From Sulfitobacter sp. LCG007 (lineage in GTDB: Bacteria; Pseudomonadota; Alphaproteobacteria; Rhodobacterales; Rhodobacteraceae): a DNA stretch of 64,000 nt. The notes beneath the pieces are model-generated. The model made no database searches, was not told the origin of the DNA, and saw only the letters and a program-made list of their open reading frames with translations. Below are positions 17,206 through 25,432 of this stretch, in pieces. Both the position numbers and the translations under genes were made by a program. Each line of letters starts with the position of its first letter. The stretch's first letter is position 1. Location of the stretch: assembly GCF_040801785.1 (NCBI RefSeq), contig NZ_CP161805.1, positions 2,480,001 to 2,544,000 of the forward strand, written 5' to 3'.

Positions 17206-17517
17206 CTAGTCGAGCTCCGTCCAGGGCCATGGCTTCACCTCACTGGCGGCGGTCTGATAGCGCGCCGCCTTCGCAAGCCAGACGCCCAGATCCGTGCCGA
17301 ATTCGGCCAGCCGTTCGTTGGGCCGGCGCAGATTGACCAGCATGATCACGAACTGGATCACCGTCATCGCCGTCAGAACGGTCTGTGCGACCGAGATCAT
17401 CACGGCGATGATGACCATGTAAAGCAGCCGCAGGAGCAGGGTGTCCTTCTCCACGTCAGGCTGCGGACCTTCAAGGCGTCCGCTCAGCCGGTCTTCCTCC
17501 ATCATCCTGTCCCCCAT
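17206..17517 (-). CDS. DUF4389 small membrane protein
   Basis: A 103-residue protein with one long hydrophobic stretch (LLLRLLYMVIIAVMISVAQT and the following VLTAMTVIQFVIMLV, residues 27-61), which can form two helices, and a conserved tail (NERLAEFGTDLGVWLAKAARYQTA). This matches the DUF4389 family, of unknown function. The ATG at 17517 is used; an ATG five codons downstream is possible. It converges on pepF with 24 bases between the stops. Confidence 0.8.
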   Translation of the reverse strand: MGDRMMEEDRLSGRLEGPQPDVEKDTLLLRLLYMVIIAVMISVAQTVLTAMTVIQFVIMLVNLRRPNERLAEFGTDLGVWLAKAARYQTAASEVKPWPWTELD

Positions 17518-17575
17518 GGTGGCATCTCCGGAGACCGAGCATAGCAGAAAATCCGCGCTCTGCCCCCGCCGGCTG

Positions 17576-18544
17576 TCAACCCTTGGCAGTGGCGAAGGTC
17601 ATATCGATCATCCGCTGCGTGCCCTTGCTGAACTCAAGCGGGCATGGATAGTCCGACCCCTCCCGGACCGCCCGGCAGAAATTCTCGACCTGCAGCACAT
17701 AGTGGTTCACGCCGGGAAAGCGTTCGACCGTCACCTGCTTGTCCCCGGTCTCGAGCCGGATCTCCGCCTGGTCGAAAACGCCGGCATTGAAGGGACAGGT
17801 CAGGGTCAGCACACCGTCTTCGCCGTGAAAGGCGATATTTTGGCGCGGGAAAATGCGGATGCTGACCAGCGCCGAATAGGTGAAATCCGGGAATTCCGCC
17901 TGCATCCGGACGAAGGTGTCGACGCCGTTCTCGAACTCGATGTCGGCATACGAGACCCCCACCGGCTCCTGTCCGCTCACGAAGCGGGCCGCGCCGTAGG
18001 TATATACTCCGATATCGGGCAACCCACCGCCGCCCGCCTCGGCCTTGTTGCGGATGTTGCCCATGTCGCGGTTGTTGTAGCTGAAGACCGTGTCCACGTG
18101 GCGCAGCGCGCCCACGGCGCCGCCCTGCACCAGCTCGCGGGCGCGCTGGAACTGGGGATGATGCACGATCATGTAGGCTTCGGCTGCGAGCTGGCCGGTG
18201 CGGTCGCGCGCTTCGATCACCTGATCGAAATCCTGCGCCCGAAGCGTCAGGGGCTTCTCGCAGAGCACGTGCTTTCCCGCTTCGAGCGCCTTCAGCGTCC
18301 ACTCGACATGCAGGTGGTTCGGCAGGGGGATGTAGACGCAATCGATCTTGGGGTCGGCCAGCAGGGCGTCGTAGCTTTCATGGACCTCGAGCCCCGGCGC
18401 GAAGTCCTTGAAAGGCTGGGCCTTTTCCGCCGACGACGTGGCGAGCGCGGCAAGCTCGGCCCCGCGCGCGGCATGGATCGCCCGCCCCATGTGGTTCAGC
18501 GCAAAGTTCGAGGCCCCAAGGATGCCCCATCGCAAAGTCGTCAT
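17576..18544 (-). CDS. Gfo/Idh/MocA family NAD(P)-dependent oxidoreductase
   Basis: A 322-residue dehydrogenase. The N-terminal Rossmann fold begins RWGILGASNFALNHM at residue 5, and CEKPLTL, the lysine-bearing motif of this superfamily, lies at about residue 93. The C-terminal alpha/beta domain (VGALRHVDTVFSYNNRDMGN, GGGGLPDIGVYTYGAAR) is typical of the Gfo/Idh/MocA fold acting on sugars or inositols. ATG 18542-18544 was chosen; an in-frame ATG 31 codons upstream adds a low-complexity stretch. Substrate cannot be told from context, as the neighbours are DUF4389 and rpoH. Confidence 0.88.
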   Translation of the reverse strand: MTTLRWGILGASNFALNHMGRAIHAARGAELAALATSSAEKAQPFKDFAPGLEVHESYDALLADPKIDCVYIPLPNHLHVEWTLKALEAGKHVLCEKPLTLRAQDFDQVIEARDRTGQLAAEAYMIVHHPQFQRARELVQGGAVGALRHVDTVFSYNNRDMGNIRNKAEAGGGGLPDIGVYTYGAARFVSGQEPVGVSYADIEFENGVDTFVRMQAEFPDFTYSALVSIRIFPRQNIAFHGEDGVLTLTCPFNAGVFDQAEIRLETGDKQVTVERFPGVNHYVLQVENFCRAVREGSDYPCPLEFSKGTQRMIDMTFATAKG

Positions 18545-18707
18545 GTCGGATACTCCCTCTGTCGGGTGGACCCTAACGCGGTGGCCTGAAGGGGTGAACC
18601 CCGGCCCGCCCGCCTGTCGGCTTTTTTGTCGTGACATCCCGTCAGAGGCGGCGCCTCGTGTTCAATCGCCGTCGGGCGCGGCGCTCGGCAGGGCCATGAA
18701 TAGTAGA

Positions 18708-18736
18708 AAGCCTGGCGGGCCGTGTCCGCCAGGCTT
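18708..18736 (-). terminator. rpoH terminator
   Basis: An 11-bp perfect stem AAGCCTGGCGG/CCGCCAGGCTT (18708-18718, 18726-18736) with a 7-base loop, 29 bases after the rpoH stop. On the minus strand it is followed by TTTC and further T-containing sequence. It resembles the rpoD terminator at 37214. Confidence 0.72.
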
Positions 18737-18764
18737 GTTTCAGGATCGTCGAAGGACGCAGCGC

Positions 18765-19664
18765 TCAGGCTGTGGTCATCATGCCCTTCTCGCGCGCCAA
18801 ATCGCGCATGCGCTTCTGCAGCTTTTCGAAGGCGCGCACCTCGATCTGGCGGATGCGTTCCCGGCTGACGTCGTATTCCGCGCTGAGATCCTCGAGCGTC
18901 ACGGTCTGATCGCTGAGCCGGCGGCGTTCGAGAATGTCCTTCTCGCGGTCGTTCAGCACGCCCATGGCCTCGGTCAGCAGCTCGCGCCGCGCCTCAAGCT
19001 CGTTGCGCTCTTCGTACTGGCCCGCCTGATCGGCATCCTCGTCTTCAAGCCAGTCCTGCCACTGCATGGACCCTTCGCCTTCGCTTCCGACCGTCGCGTT
19101 GAGCGACGCATCGCCGCCGGAAAGCCGGCGGTTCATCGAGATCACCTCGTCCTCGGTCACGCCGAGATCCGTGGCGATGCGGGTGACGTTCTCGGGGCGC
19201 AGGTCGCCCTCCTCGAGCGCGCCGATCCGGTTCTTGGCCTTGCGCAGATTGAAGAACAGCTTCTTCTGACCCGACGTCGTCCCGAGCTTGACCAGCGACC
19301 ACGAGCGCAGGATGTACTCCTGGATCGCGGCACGGATCCACCACATGGCGTATGTCGCCAGCCTGAAGCCCTTTTCAGGGTCGAAGCGCTTGACCGCCTG
19401 CATCAGACCCACATTGGCCTCGGATATCACCTCAGCCTGCGGAAGCCCGTAGCCGCGGTATCCCATGGCGATCTTGGCGGCGAGCCTCAGGTGGGACGTG
19501 ACCATCCTGTGGGCCGCCTCGGTGTCCTGCTCCTCGACCCAGCGCTTGGCGAGCATATATTCCTCTTCGGGCTCCAGAAGCGGAAACTTCCGGATTTCCT
19601 GCATGTACCTGTTCAGGCCGCCCTCAGGGGTCGGAGCCGGAAGGTTTGCGTAATTAGCCATCAA
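18765..19664 (-). CDS. rpoH: RNA polymerase sigma-32 factor (RpoHI type)
   Basis: A 299-residue heat-shock sigma factor. Region 2 is complete (HLRLAAKIAMGYRGYGLPQAE, GFRLATYAMWWIRAAIQEYI), the RpoH box QKKLFFNLRK is at residues 133-142, and region 4 ends with the helix-turn-helix [20 protein letters not shown]. The opening ANYANLPAPTPEGGLNRY is that of the RpoHI paralogue found beside RpoHII in Rhodobacteraceae. It directs polymerase to chaperone and protease promoters after heat or oxidative stress. Upstream lies a sigma-32-like promoter with an embedded inverted repeat, consistent with self-control. Confidence 0.95.
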   Translation of the reverse strand: MMANYANLPAPTPEGGLNRYMQEIRKFPLLEPEEEYMLAKRWVEEQDTEAAHRMVTSHLRLAAKIAMGYRGYGLPQAEVISEANVGLMQAVKRFDPEKGFRLATYAMWWIRAAIQEYILRSWSLVKLGTTSGQKKLFFNLRKAKNRIGALEEGDLRPENVTRIATDLGVTEDEVISMNRRLSGGDASLNATVGSEGEGSMQWQDWLEDEDADQAGQYEERNELEARRELLTEAMGVLNDREKDILERRRLSDQTVTLEDLSAEYDVSRERIRQIEVRAFEKLQKRMRDLAREKGMMTTA

Positions 19665-19695
19665 TGGCCTCCCGATGTTATCGACTTTAACATTA

Positions 19696-19723
19696 ACATA
19701 GGAACTGAACCAAACAGTTCAAG
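19696..19723 (-). promoter_or_regulatory. Candidate sigma-32-type promoter of rpoH with inverted repeat
   Basis: On the minus strand CTTGAA (19718-19723) and CCTATGT (19696-19702) are 15 bases apart, close to the CTTGAA / CCCCATNT spacing of sigma-32 promoters. Between and across them GAACTG-N7-CAGTTC (19702-19720) forms a perfect inverted repeat. The rest of the 150-base gap to rluD shows nothing else. Confidence 0.45.
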
Positions 19724-19816
19724 CTCAGTAACGTCCAATCCTTAATCAAGCGTTTAGACACCCGCCACGACAAAACCCGCACATCCCTCGTGCATCGCGC
19801 GGACGTGTAATTCGTT

Positions 19817-20845
19817 TCAGCCGCCGCGCAGTCTGGCGAGCAGATCCGCCATATCCGCGGGCATAGGCGCTTCGAAGCGCAGCATCTCCCTGCTCACGGG
19901 GTGACGGAAGCCGAGCACCGCGGCATGCAGGGCCTGGCGGGGAAAGGCACGGACGGCCTCGAGCGCGCAATCCGGCAGCGCCTTCGCCTGCAGCCTTCGC
20001 CTGCCTCCGTAGGTCTGGTCCCCCACGAGCGCGTGCCCGGCATGGGCCATGTGCACCCTGATCTGATGCGTGCGCCCGGTCTCGAGCCAGCACTCCATCA
20101 GCGTCAGGACCGCCGGCAGCCCGAAACGTTCGATCGCCCGCGCGCGCGTCACCGCATGCCGCCCGCCCTGGAAGGTGACGGCCTGTCGCTGCCGGTCCGT
20201 CTTGTGGCGGGCAAGCTGCGTGGTGAGTTTCAGGATGTTGCCCGGCTCGAAAGATGCGCCCCTGATACCTCGCAGACGCGGGCTGGCGGCATCGGGGGTC
20301 CCGTACACCAGCGCATGATAAAGCCGCTCGACGCTGTGCGCCTCGAACTGGGCGGCAAGACCGTGATGCGCCGCGTCCGATTTCGCCGCGACAAGAAGAC
20401 CCGTCGTGTCCTTGTCGATGCGATGCACGATCCCCGGACGCCGCAAGCCGCCCACGCCCGAAATGTCGGCGCCGCAGTGGTGCAGCAGGGCGTTGACCAC
20501 CGTGCCCGTCGGACTGCCCGGGGCGGGATGAACGACCATGCCGGCGGGCTTGTCGATCACGATCAGGTCCTCGTCCTCGTATACGACCTCAAGCGGGATC
20601 TCTTCGGGGAGGATATGGCTTTCCTGCGACTCCGTCACGAAGATATCGATGCGGGCGCCGGTATCGATTCGCGCCTTGGGATCGGTCACGGCAGCGCCGT
20701 TCACGTGCACCGCTCCGTCCTCGATCAGCCGCCCGATCCGGGTCCGGGAGAGCGCGGCGATCTCTGGCACATCCCGCGCCAGCGCCTTATCAAGGCGGCG
20801 TGGCGGGGAAGCGCCTATGGTGAAATTGATATAGCGAAGCGACAT
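19817..20845 (-). CDS. rluD: RluA/RluD family 23S rRNA pseudouridine synthase
   Basis: A 342-residue enzyme. An N-terminal S4 RNA-binding domain (RRLDKALARDVPEIAALSRT) precedes the pseudouridine synthase core with the catalytic motif HRIDKDTTGLL, Asp144, and the RTHQIRVHMAH signature. It isomerises uridines in 23S rRNA, presumably those of helix 69 if a true RluD. The start is ATG 20843-20845 (MSLRYINFTIG), which suits the family; longer in-frame extensions would run through the neighbouring divergent gene. Its start codon overlaps that of the opposite gene within one CATG. Confidence 0.92.
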   Translation of the reverse strand: MSLRYINFTIGASPPRRLDKALARDVPEIAALSRTRIGRLIEDGAVHVNGAAVTDPKARIDTGARIDIFVTESQESHILPEEIPLEVVYEDEDLIVIDKPAGMVVHPAPGSPTGTVVNALLHHCGADISGVGGLRRPGIVHRIDKDTTGLLVAAKSDAAHHGLAAQFEAHSVERLYHALVYGTPDAASPRLRGIRGASFEPGNILKLTTQLARHKTDRQRQAVTFQGGRHAVTRARAIERFGLPAVLTLMECWLETGRTHQIRVHMAHAGHALVGDQTYGGRRRLQAKALPDCALEAVRAFPRQALHAAVLGFRHPVSREMLRFEAPMPADMADLLARLRGG

Positions 20846-21152
20846 GGAGCATCCCGAACCCACCGTCGAACCGGCGAACCTGCGTTTCCTGAGGCGGCTT
20901 GTGACTGTGCTGACCGCCGTGATGATTGCCGGTGTACTACTCATAATTGTCCTGATTGTCATCCGGATGTCGGATGAAACGCCGCGTCTGCCCGACTCGA
21001 TCGTGCTGCCCGGAAATGCCCGCGCCGTCGCCCTGACACAGGGCCCGGGCTGGTACGCGGTTGTGACCGACGGGGACCAGATCTTGATATTCGACAGCCT
21101 GACCGGGGGCCTGCGCCAGACCGTGCAGATAGAGAGCGGAAACGGAGACTGA
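20844..21152 (+). CDS. DUF6476-type small single-pass membrane protein
   Basis: A 102-residue protein with one strong transmembrane helix (LVTVLTAVMIAGVLLIIVLI, residues 19-38) and a periplasmic C-terminal part containing PDSIVLPGNARAVALTQGPG and WYAVVTDGDQILIFDS, which is reminiscent of one blade of a beta-propeller. It resembles the short DUF6476 family known from Rhodobacterales. Function is unknown. Its ATG shares three bases with the rluD start on the other strand, so the pair must use promoters lying inside each other's coding regions. Confidence 0.75.
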   Translation: MEHPEPTVEPANLRFLRRLVTVLTAVMIAGVLLIIVLIVIRMSDETPRLPDSIVLPGNARAVALTQGPGWYAVVTDGDQILIFDSLTGGLRQTVQIESGNGD

Positions 21153-21237
21153 TCGAACCGGCGGGCGCTATTGCGAAATCGGGCGCCGCTTGGCAGAAGG
21201 AACGATACCGAGCATTCTCGGAATTGGAGAAAGAAGC

Positions 21238-23250
21238 ATGCAGGAAGACCAATCGGCACCGATCGAACCGCTTGTCAGAAGCGACTACTTCGAAAAGCCG
21301 GAAATCGAGATCGCAGACGGAGAAATCCTGGTCTTCTGCTGCTTGCGCAACGAAGCGGTCCGCCTGCCCTTCTTCCTGAAATACTACCGGGACATGGGCG
21401 TCTCACGTTTCTTCGTGATCGACAACGGGTCTGACGACGGAAGCGCCGAACTTCTCAAGTCGCAACCGGACGTCGAATACTTCCACACATTGGCAAGCTA
21501 TACCGGATCGTCAGCCGGGCGCCTGTGGATGCAGGAACTCTGCGACCGTTACGGCGTGGGCCATTGGTGCCTGACGGTCGACGTCGACGAATTGTTCACC
21601 TTCCCCGGTGCCGAGGCGATCAAACTCGGAGATCTCGTGACCTGGCTCGACTTCGAAGGGTCGGAAGGCGTGTTCTGCCCGTTTCTCGACCTCTATTCTG
21701 ACCTGCCGCTGAGCAAGACCCAGTATCGGGCCGGTCAGGATTTCCGGGAAATCTGCGCCTTCTTCGAGACCGACACCTATGACGTCGGCCCCAGCGAGAG
21801 CCCGCCGTTCCTGCGGGTGCGAGGGGGGCCGCGCGGAACGATCTTCCAGAGAGGCGGCGGTGACGCTGCCCGTGGCGGGCCGATGATGCGCAAGGTGCCG
21901 CTGATGAAGTGGCGCGAGGGCTTCAGCTATATCTTCTCCACGCACAGCCACAGGTTCAGCCAGCTTTCGGGTCTGTCCGGGGCCTTGCTGCACTTCAAGT
22001 TCTTCGACCTCTTCGAAGAACTCGCCCGGCGGGAGGCCGCGCGCGGCGATCGCCGGCAGAAGCAGGACTACGAAGCCTACAGCAAGGCGGTGACGGGGGA
22101 TCTGTGTTTCTATTCCGAGCACTCGCACCGCTACACCGGCCCCCGCGATCTGGTGCAGCTGGGCGTGATGTGCGCGCCGGAATCCTGGCAGGAATTCGCG
22201 CTCGAGCGTCACATCGGCGCGTCGCGCATGACCGAAGAGAATGCTGCCGGCGCCTCGGCGCTTCTCTTCCCGAAGTCGATCGCCGCCGAGGGGCGCATGA
22301 CCCTTCGGTCGATCTCGGCTATCTGGCCGTTCATCTCCAACCCGGCGATCGCCCAGCATTTCGGACTGCAGCGTCTCAAGCCCTATGGCGATGCCGAGGA
22401 ATTCGCCCGCCGCGCGCGCAAGATGGTCAGCGTCGTCGAGATTTCGGCGAAGGCGATCACGCTGCACATGCCCGAGACGATCCAGCATTCCGGAGTTCAA
22501 TCCGGGCTCAGCATCGCGGTTCATGCCGACGGGCGGCTTGTGGGAGTTGCGCGCGTGGACGGCACCGATCCCGCACTCAGGGTCGATACGACCTCGCTGG
22601 CGGCGAACATGCTCAAGCTGTCCATGGACCTGTCGGAGGCAGGCGGATCTGACGATGCACCGCGCATCACGATCCACCTCTTCGCCGGTGCGGGGGACGC
22701 TGAAAAACCCCAGCTTCCCGATGCCTCGAAGTTGGGCCAACCGATCTTCGACGGCGTCTGGCACCGCAATCGTCCCGTCGTCAGCGCGGGTTGCGGTTTC
22801 GACGGCGTGGTCGATTACTTCCAGAACGGGATGCTCGGAGGCTGGCTGCTGTCCGAGGAACGAGACAGCTTCCGCGTTCCGGTCACGATCTACATCAATG
22901 ACCGCATCGTTTCCTACCTGGTTCCAAGCATGAAACGCCCGGACCTCGAGAAGATGATGCAGAATCCCCTCGAGCAGGGGGTGGGATTCCGTCAATCCAT
23001 TCCGCTGGGCTACTTCAACGGGATCGGCGGAAAGTCCAAGACGATCGACGTGGTGGCGGCCGGCCACAACATCCGCCTGCGCCGTTGCCCCATCAAGGTT
23101 ACCAGCGAAGGCAGCATGTGGTGGAACCGCAACGATTCGAGATGGCAGTCCTACCCTCTGGAGGTATCCGAGCAGGGTCCGAAGGCCGAGATAAAGACGT
23201 TCGCGCGGCGCGCGGCGAAGGCCATTCGCCGCGCGCGCGGGATCACGTGA
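21238..23250 (+). CDS. Family 2-like glycosyltransferase with a long C-terminal region
   Basis: A 670-residue protein. Residues about 27-230 are a GT-A fold of the glycosyltransferase family 2/92 kind: EILVFCCLRNEAVRLPFFL opens it, FVIDNGSDDG binds the nucleotide sugar, and TVDVDELF (D115, D117) is the metal-binding DxD. Residues beyond about 330 do not match a family I can name; they contain beta-rich segments that could bind glycan. No signal peptide. ATG 21238 follows GGAGAAAGAAG; a TTG at 21190 is a weaker choice. The stop overlaps the end of the convergent methyltransferase gene by 8 bases. A role in cell-surface glycan is inferred. Confidence 0.8.
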   Translation: MQEDQSAPIEPLVRSDYFEKPEIEIADGEILVFCCLRNEAVRLPFFLKYYRDMGVSRFFVIDNGSDDGSAELLKSQPDVEYFHTLASYTGSSAGRLWMQELCDRYGVGHWCLTVDVDELFTFPGAEAIKLGDLVTWLDFEGSEGVFCPFLDLYSDLPLSKTQYRAGQDFREICAFFETDTYDVGPSESPPFLRVRGGPRGTIFQRGGGDAARGGPMMRKVPLMKWREGFSYIFSTHSHRFSQLSGLSGALLHFKFFDLFEELARREAARGDRRQKQDYEAYSKAVTGDLCFYSEHSHRYTGPRDLVQLGVMCAPESWQEFALERHIGASRMTEENAAGASALLFPKSIAAEGRMTLRSISAIWPFISNPAIAQHFGLQRLKPYGDAEEFARRARKMVSVVEISAKAITLHMPETIQHSGVQSGLSIAVHADGRLVGVARVDGTDPALRVDTTSLAANMLKLSMDLSEAGGSDDAPRITIHLFAGAGDAEKPQLPDASKLGQPIFDGVWHRNRPVVSAGCGFDGVVDYFQNGMLGGWLLSEERDSFRVPVTIYINDRIVSYLVPSMKRPDLEKMMQNPLEQGVGFRQSIPLGYFNGIGGKSKTIDVVAAGHNIRLRRCPIKVTSEGSMWWNRNDSRWQSYPLEVSEQGPKAEIKTFARRAAKAIRRARGIT

Positions 23251-24295
23251 TTTCCACGCGGACCGCGCTGATCAGGGAATTCTCTTCGGACTTCTGAAGC
23301 GGATTTCCGTTGCGCGATGTCCGCGAATTCAGCGTCTTGCGGTCGAGTATCTCGCAACACTGATACCGGACGCCGTGGCGCTTGGCATGCGCGTCGGACA
23401 GCCTGACGGCGAAATTCACCACCGGGCTGTCAAAGGAATGCAACGCGCCGAAGGGGAGATCCTTGTGGGATGTCCCGTTCGCGAGATGCAGATCCAGCGT
23501 TCCATCGACCGGCGTCTTGCCCTGGGGGTAAATGCCCAGACCCGTCAGCGGTGCCTCACGCAAGATCTGGCCCGTCCACATACGCGGCGTCCCGTCAAAG
23601 GTCGTGCCGTCCGCCGTCACCGCACGCACCGTCACGTCTGCGTCCGTCCAGGGCCCGATCTTTTCGGCGACACTGCGATACCCCGTACCCCGCCCGCCGT
23701 TGTTCAGGACGGACCAGACACGGCCCGCCACCTCCGGCGCGGCATCCCAGCGTCTTGCGAGCTCGGTCACGACCCGGATGATGTCCGGCCATCCCGAAGC
23801 GAAGTCGTCGCCGCAAAGCACGCCGTCATCGCGCACGAAGGGAAGGAAGAAATTCATGTTGGCAGAAAAACCCGGATCCCCATGCGTCGCATCGTCGAAG
23901 AACATGTCGATCGGCCGGTCCCAGGTCTCCGCCACGCTCTGAGGGCTCCAGCCCTGGATCGGCTCCACGTTCTCGCAGTCGCGGATATAGTGCAGGTAGG
24001 CGTCCTTGCCGAAGGGCAGCGCGTCCGGCAGACGCCGCTCGATCCACGGCTGCGGATCCCAGGTGTCGAGGCTGAAGATCTTGACCGATGGATGGCTGTT
24101 GTGGCGCAGCACCCATGTGGACGAGCCATAAAGGGGACCGACTTCGACGATCGTGCCGTTTTCAGGGACGCTTCGCGCGAGCCGCCCCAGGTAATGAAGC
24201 CCGGCCATGGTCATCGTGCGCGGGATGGAGCAATTGACTTTTATGCCATCGGGGAAAGTCGTTATTTCCGCGCTCGGGACTGTGTCAACGGTCAT
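23243..24295 (-). CDS. Class I SAM-dependent methyltransferase-like protein with C-terminal extension
   Basis: A 350-residue protein. The N-terminal half reads as a Methyltransf_24-type Rossmann fold: NGTIVEVGPLYGSSTWVL (motif I with G-x-G spacing relaxed), KIFSLDTWDP (motif II acidic end) and PIDMFFDDATHGDPG (motif IV). The later half (TPVDGTLDLHLANGTSHKDL and onward) is beta-rich and not part of the methyltransferase core. Such enzymes often modify surface sugars. It is convergent and overlapping with the glycosyltransferase gene. The link between the two is position only. Confidence 0.75.
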   Translation of the reverse strand: MTVDTVPSAEITTFPDGIKVNCSIPRTMTMAGLHYLGRLARSVPENGTIVEVGPLYGSSTWVLRHNSHPSVKIFSLDTWDPQPWIERRLPDALPFGKDAYLHYIRDCENVEPIQGWSPQSVAETWDRPIDMFFDDATHGDPGFSANMNFFLPFVRDDGVLCGDDFASGWPDIIRVVTELARRWDAAPEVAGRVWSVLNNGGRGTGYRSVAEKIGPWTDADVTVRAVTADGTTFDGTPRMWTGQILREAPLTGLGIYPQGKTPVDGTLDLHLANGTSHKDLPFGALHSFDSPVVNFAVRLSDAHAKRHGVRYQCCEILDRKTLNSRTSRNGNPLQKSEENSLISAVRVEIT

Positions 24296-24494
24296 TCTAA
24301 ACCTCGTCGTGGTGGATCATGTTCACTGGGCCCCTGCTCGGGACCGCCGCATGGGGCGAATGTCCAGACGCTTAGAACAGCAATGACCGCGACAGGGCAA
24401 TACCGGATCGCGAGCCCGGTTTTGGATTGTCGCGTTGTGTTGCGCGCTTTGCAGCGGGACGCCGCTTGCAGCCGAACATTCGGTGAGATGGAAT

Positions 24495-24571
24495 TGGTAC
24501 CGCCTTCCCGGCTTGAACGGGAGACCTCTGGATCCACAATCCAGCGCTCTAACCAACTGAGCTAAGGCGGC
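24495..24571 (-). tRNA. tRNA-His (anticodon GTG)
   Basis: A complete 77-nt cloverleaf with CCA encoded. Anticodon GTG is at 24537-24535 in a TTGTGGA loop on a CTGGA/TCCAG stem; the T-arm has loop TTCAAGC. The acceptor stem is GCCGCCT with AGGCGGT, beginning with a G1-U72 wobble. The base before G1 is T, not the G(-1) normally encoded or added, and the discriminator is A73 rather than C73. This is the non-canonical tRNA-His identity known from one alphaproteobacterial clade. Stretches on both sides (24296-24494 and 24572-24660) show no gene. Confidence 0.95.
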
Positions 24572-24660
24572 ACTGGGGGAGCGTTTAGCCGCGTGCCGGA
24601 TCGATTGCAAGGGGACAGGACAGGGTTCGCGGCTCTCTGGGTCGATCTTGGCGGCGAGGG

Positions 24661-25143
24661 TCAGAGCGTCCGGGACCAGTGCTGCTCGATGTTGTCCACG
24701 CCGAAGTTGCGTACCGGCGTCGCGGCAATGAGCTGCCAGCCGTTCGAGGCATAAAGCCTGCACGCCGCCTGATGGCTTTCATGGGTCCAGAGCTGCATTT
24801 CGCGATACCCGCAGCTCCGGGCGAAATCCGTGCAGGTCTCCAGCATGCGCCGCCCGAGCCCCTGCCCGCGCGCTTCAGGTTCCAGAAGGAAGAGCCGAAG
24901 CTTCGCCACATGCGCATCCAGCGCGACACAGAAGATCGAGCCAAGCCGTCCGCCCTTGTCTTCCGCAATCCAGCCCGCTTCCCGCACCGCGTCGTGTTCG
25001 GCGATAAAGTCGTCGAGGATTTGCGAAACCAGCCGCCCGAAACTCGCATCGAAGCCTTCGTCACGAGCATAAAGCGCCTCATGGCGCGCCACCAGCCAAT
25101 CTCGGTCGCTCGCCTCGAAGGGGCGGATCCTGATGCTTTCCAT
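24661..25143 (-). CDS. GNAT family N-acetyltransferase
   Basis: A 160-residue acetyltransferase. The acetyl-CoA pyrophosphate loop is EARGQGLGRRMLE at about residues 97-109, preceded by the LRLFLLEP strand and followed by GYREMQLWTHESHQAACRLY and YASNGWQL, all standard GNAT elements. ATG 25141-25143 (MESIRIRPFEASD) is the natural start; an ATG 12 codons upstream lies in the opposite gene's leader. The acceptor could be an amine of a small molecule or protein; context does not say. Confidence 0.88.
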   Translation of the reverse strand: MESIRIRPFEASDRDWLVARHEALYARDEGFDASFGRLVSQILDDFIAEHDAVREAGWIAEDKGGRLGSIFCVALDAHVAKLRLFLLEPEARGQGLGRRMLETCTDFARSCGYREMQLWTHESHQAACRLYASNGWQLIAATPVRNFGVDNIEQHWSRTL

Positions 25144-25225
25144 ATCCGGTACCAGATCGCAGTCCTGCTTGCCTTTCAAGCGCCCCGGCGATAGCAGATG
25201 CAGCCAGCATTCCAGGAGTTACGCC

Positions 25226-25432
25226 ATGGGCATCGACACCGAACGCGACATCGAGGCCAATCTGCAGGTCGGCCCCACCGACAAGGGCATGGTGCGCATC
25301 TTCATCGAATCCGGCAATGTCGAGATCCCGATGGATTTCACGCCCGACGACGCGATCGAGATTGCGGAAGAGATCATGGCGGCCGCCCAACGCGCGCGCG
25401 GCATGTCGCCGAAGGGCGGGCGCCGCCGCTAG
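25226..25432 (+). CDS. DUF6324-type small protein
   Basis: A 68-residue acidic cytosolic protein (MGIDTERDIEANLQVGPTDK, then a VRIFIES strand and a EIAEEIMAAAQRARG helix). The start has AGGAG at 25214-25218. It resembles the short DUF6324 family of Rhodobacterales, of unknown function. It converges on mmcB, and the two stop codons overlap within one CTAG. Confidence 0.78.
   Translation: MGIDTERDIEANLQVGPTDKGMVRIFIESGNVEIPMDFTPDDAIEIAEEIMAAAQRARGMSPKGGRRR

Noticed and set aside
19685-19697. TTAACATTAAC upstream of rpoH as a CtrA box
   Set aside because: The two half sites are only two bases apart, not seven.
24495-24571. tRNA-His as an attachment site of a mobile island
   Set aside because: No integrase gene or direct repeat of the tRNA 3' end was found within the window.
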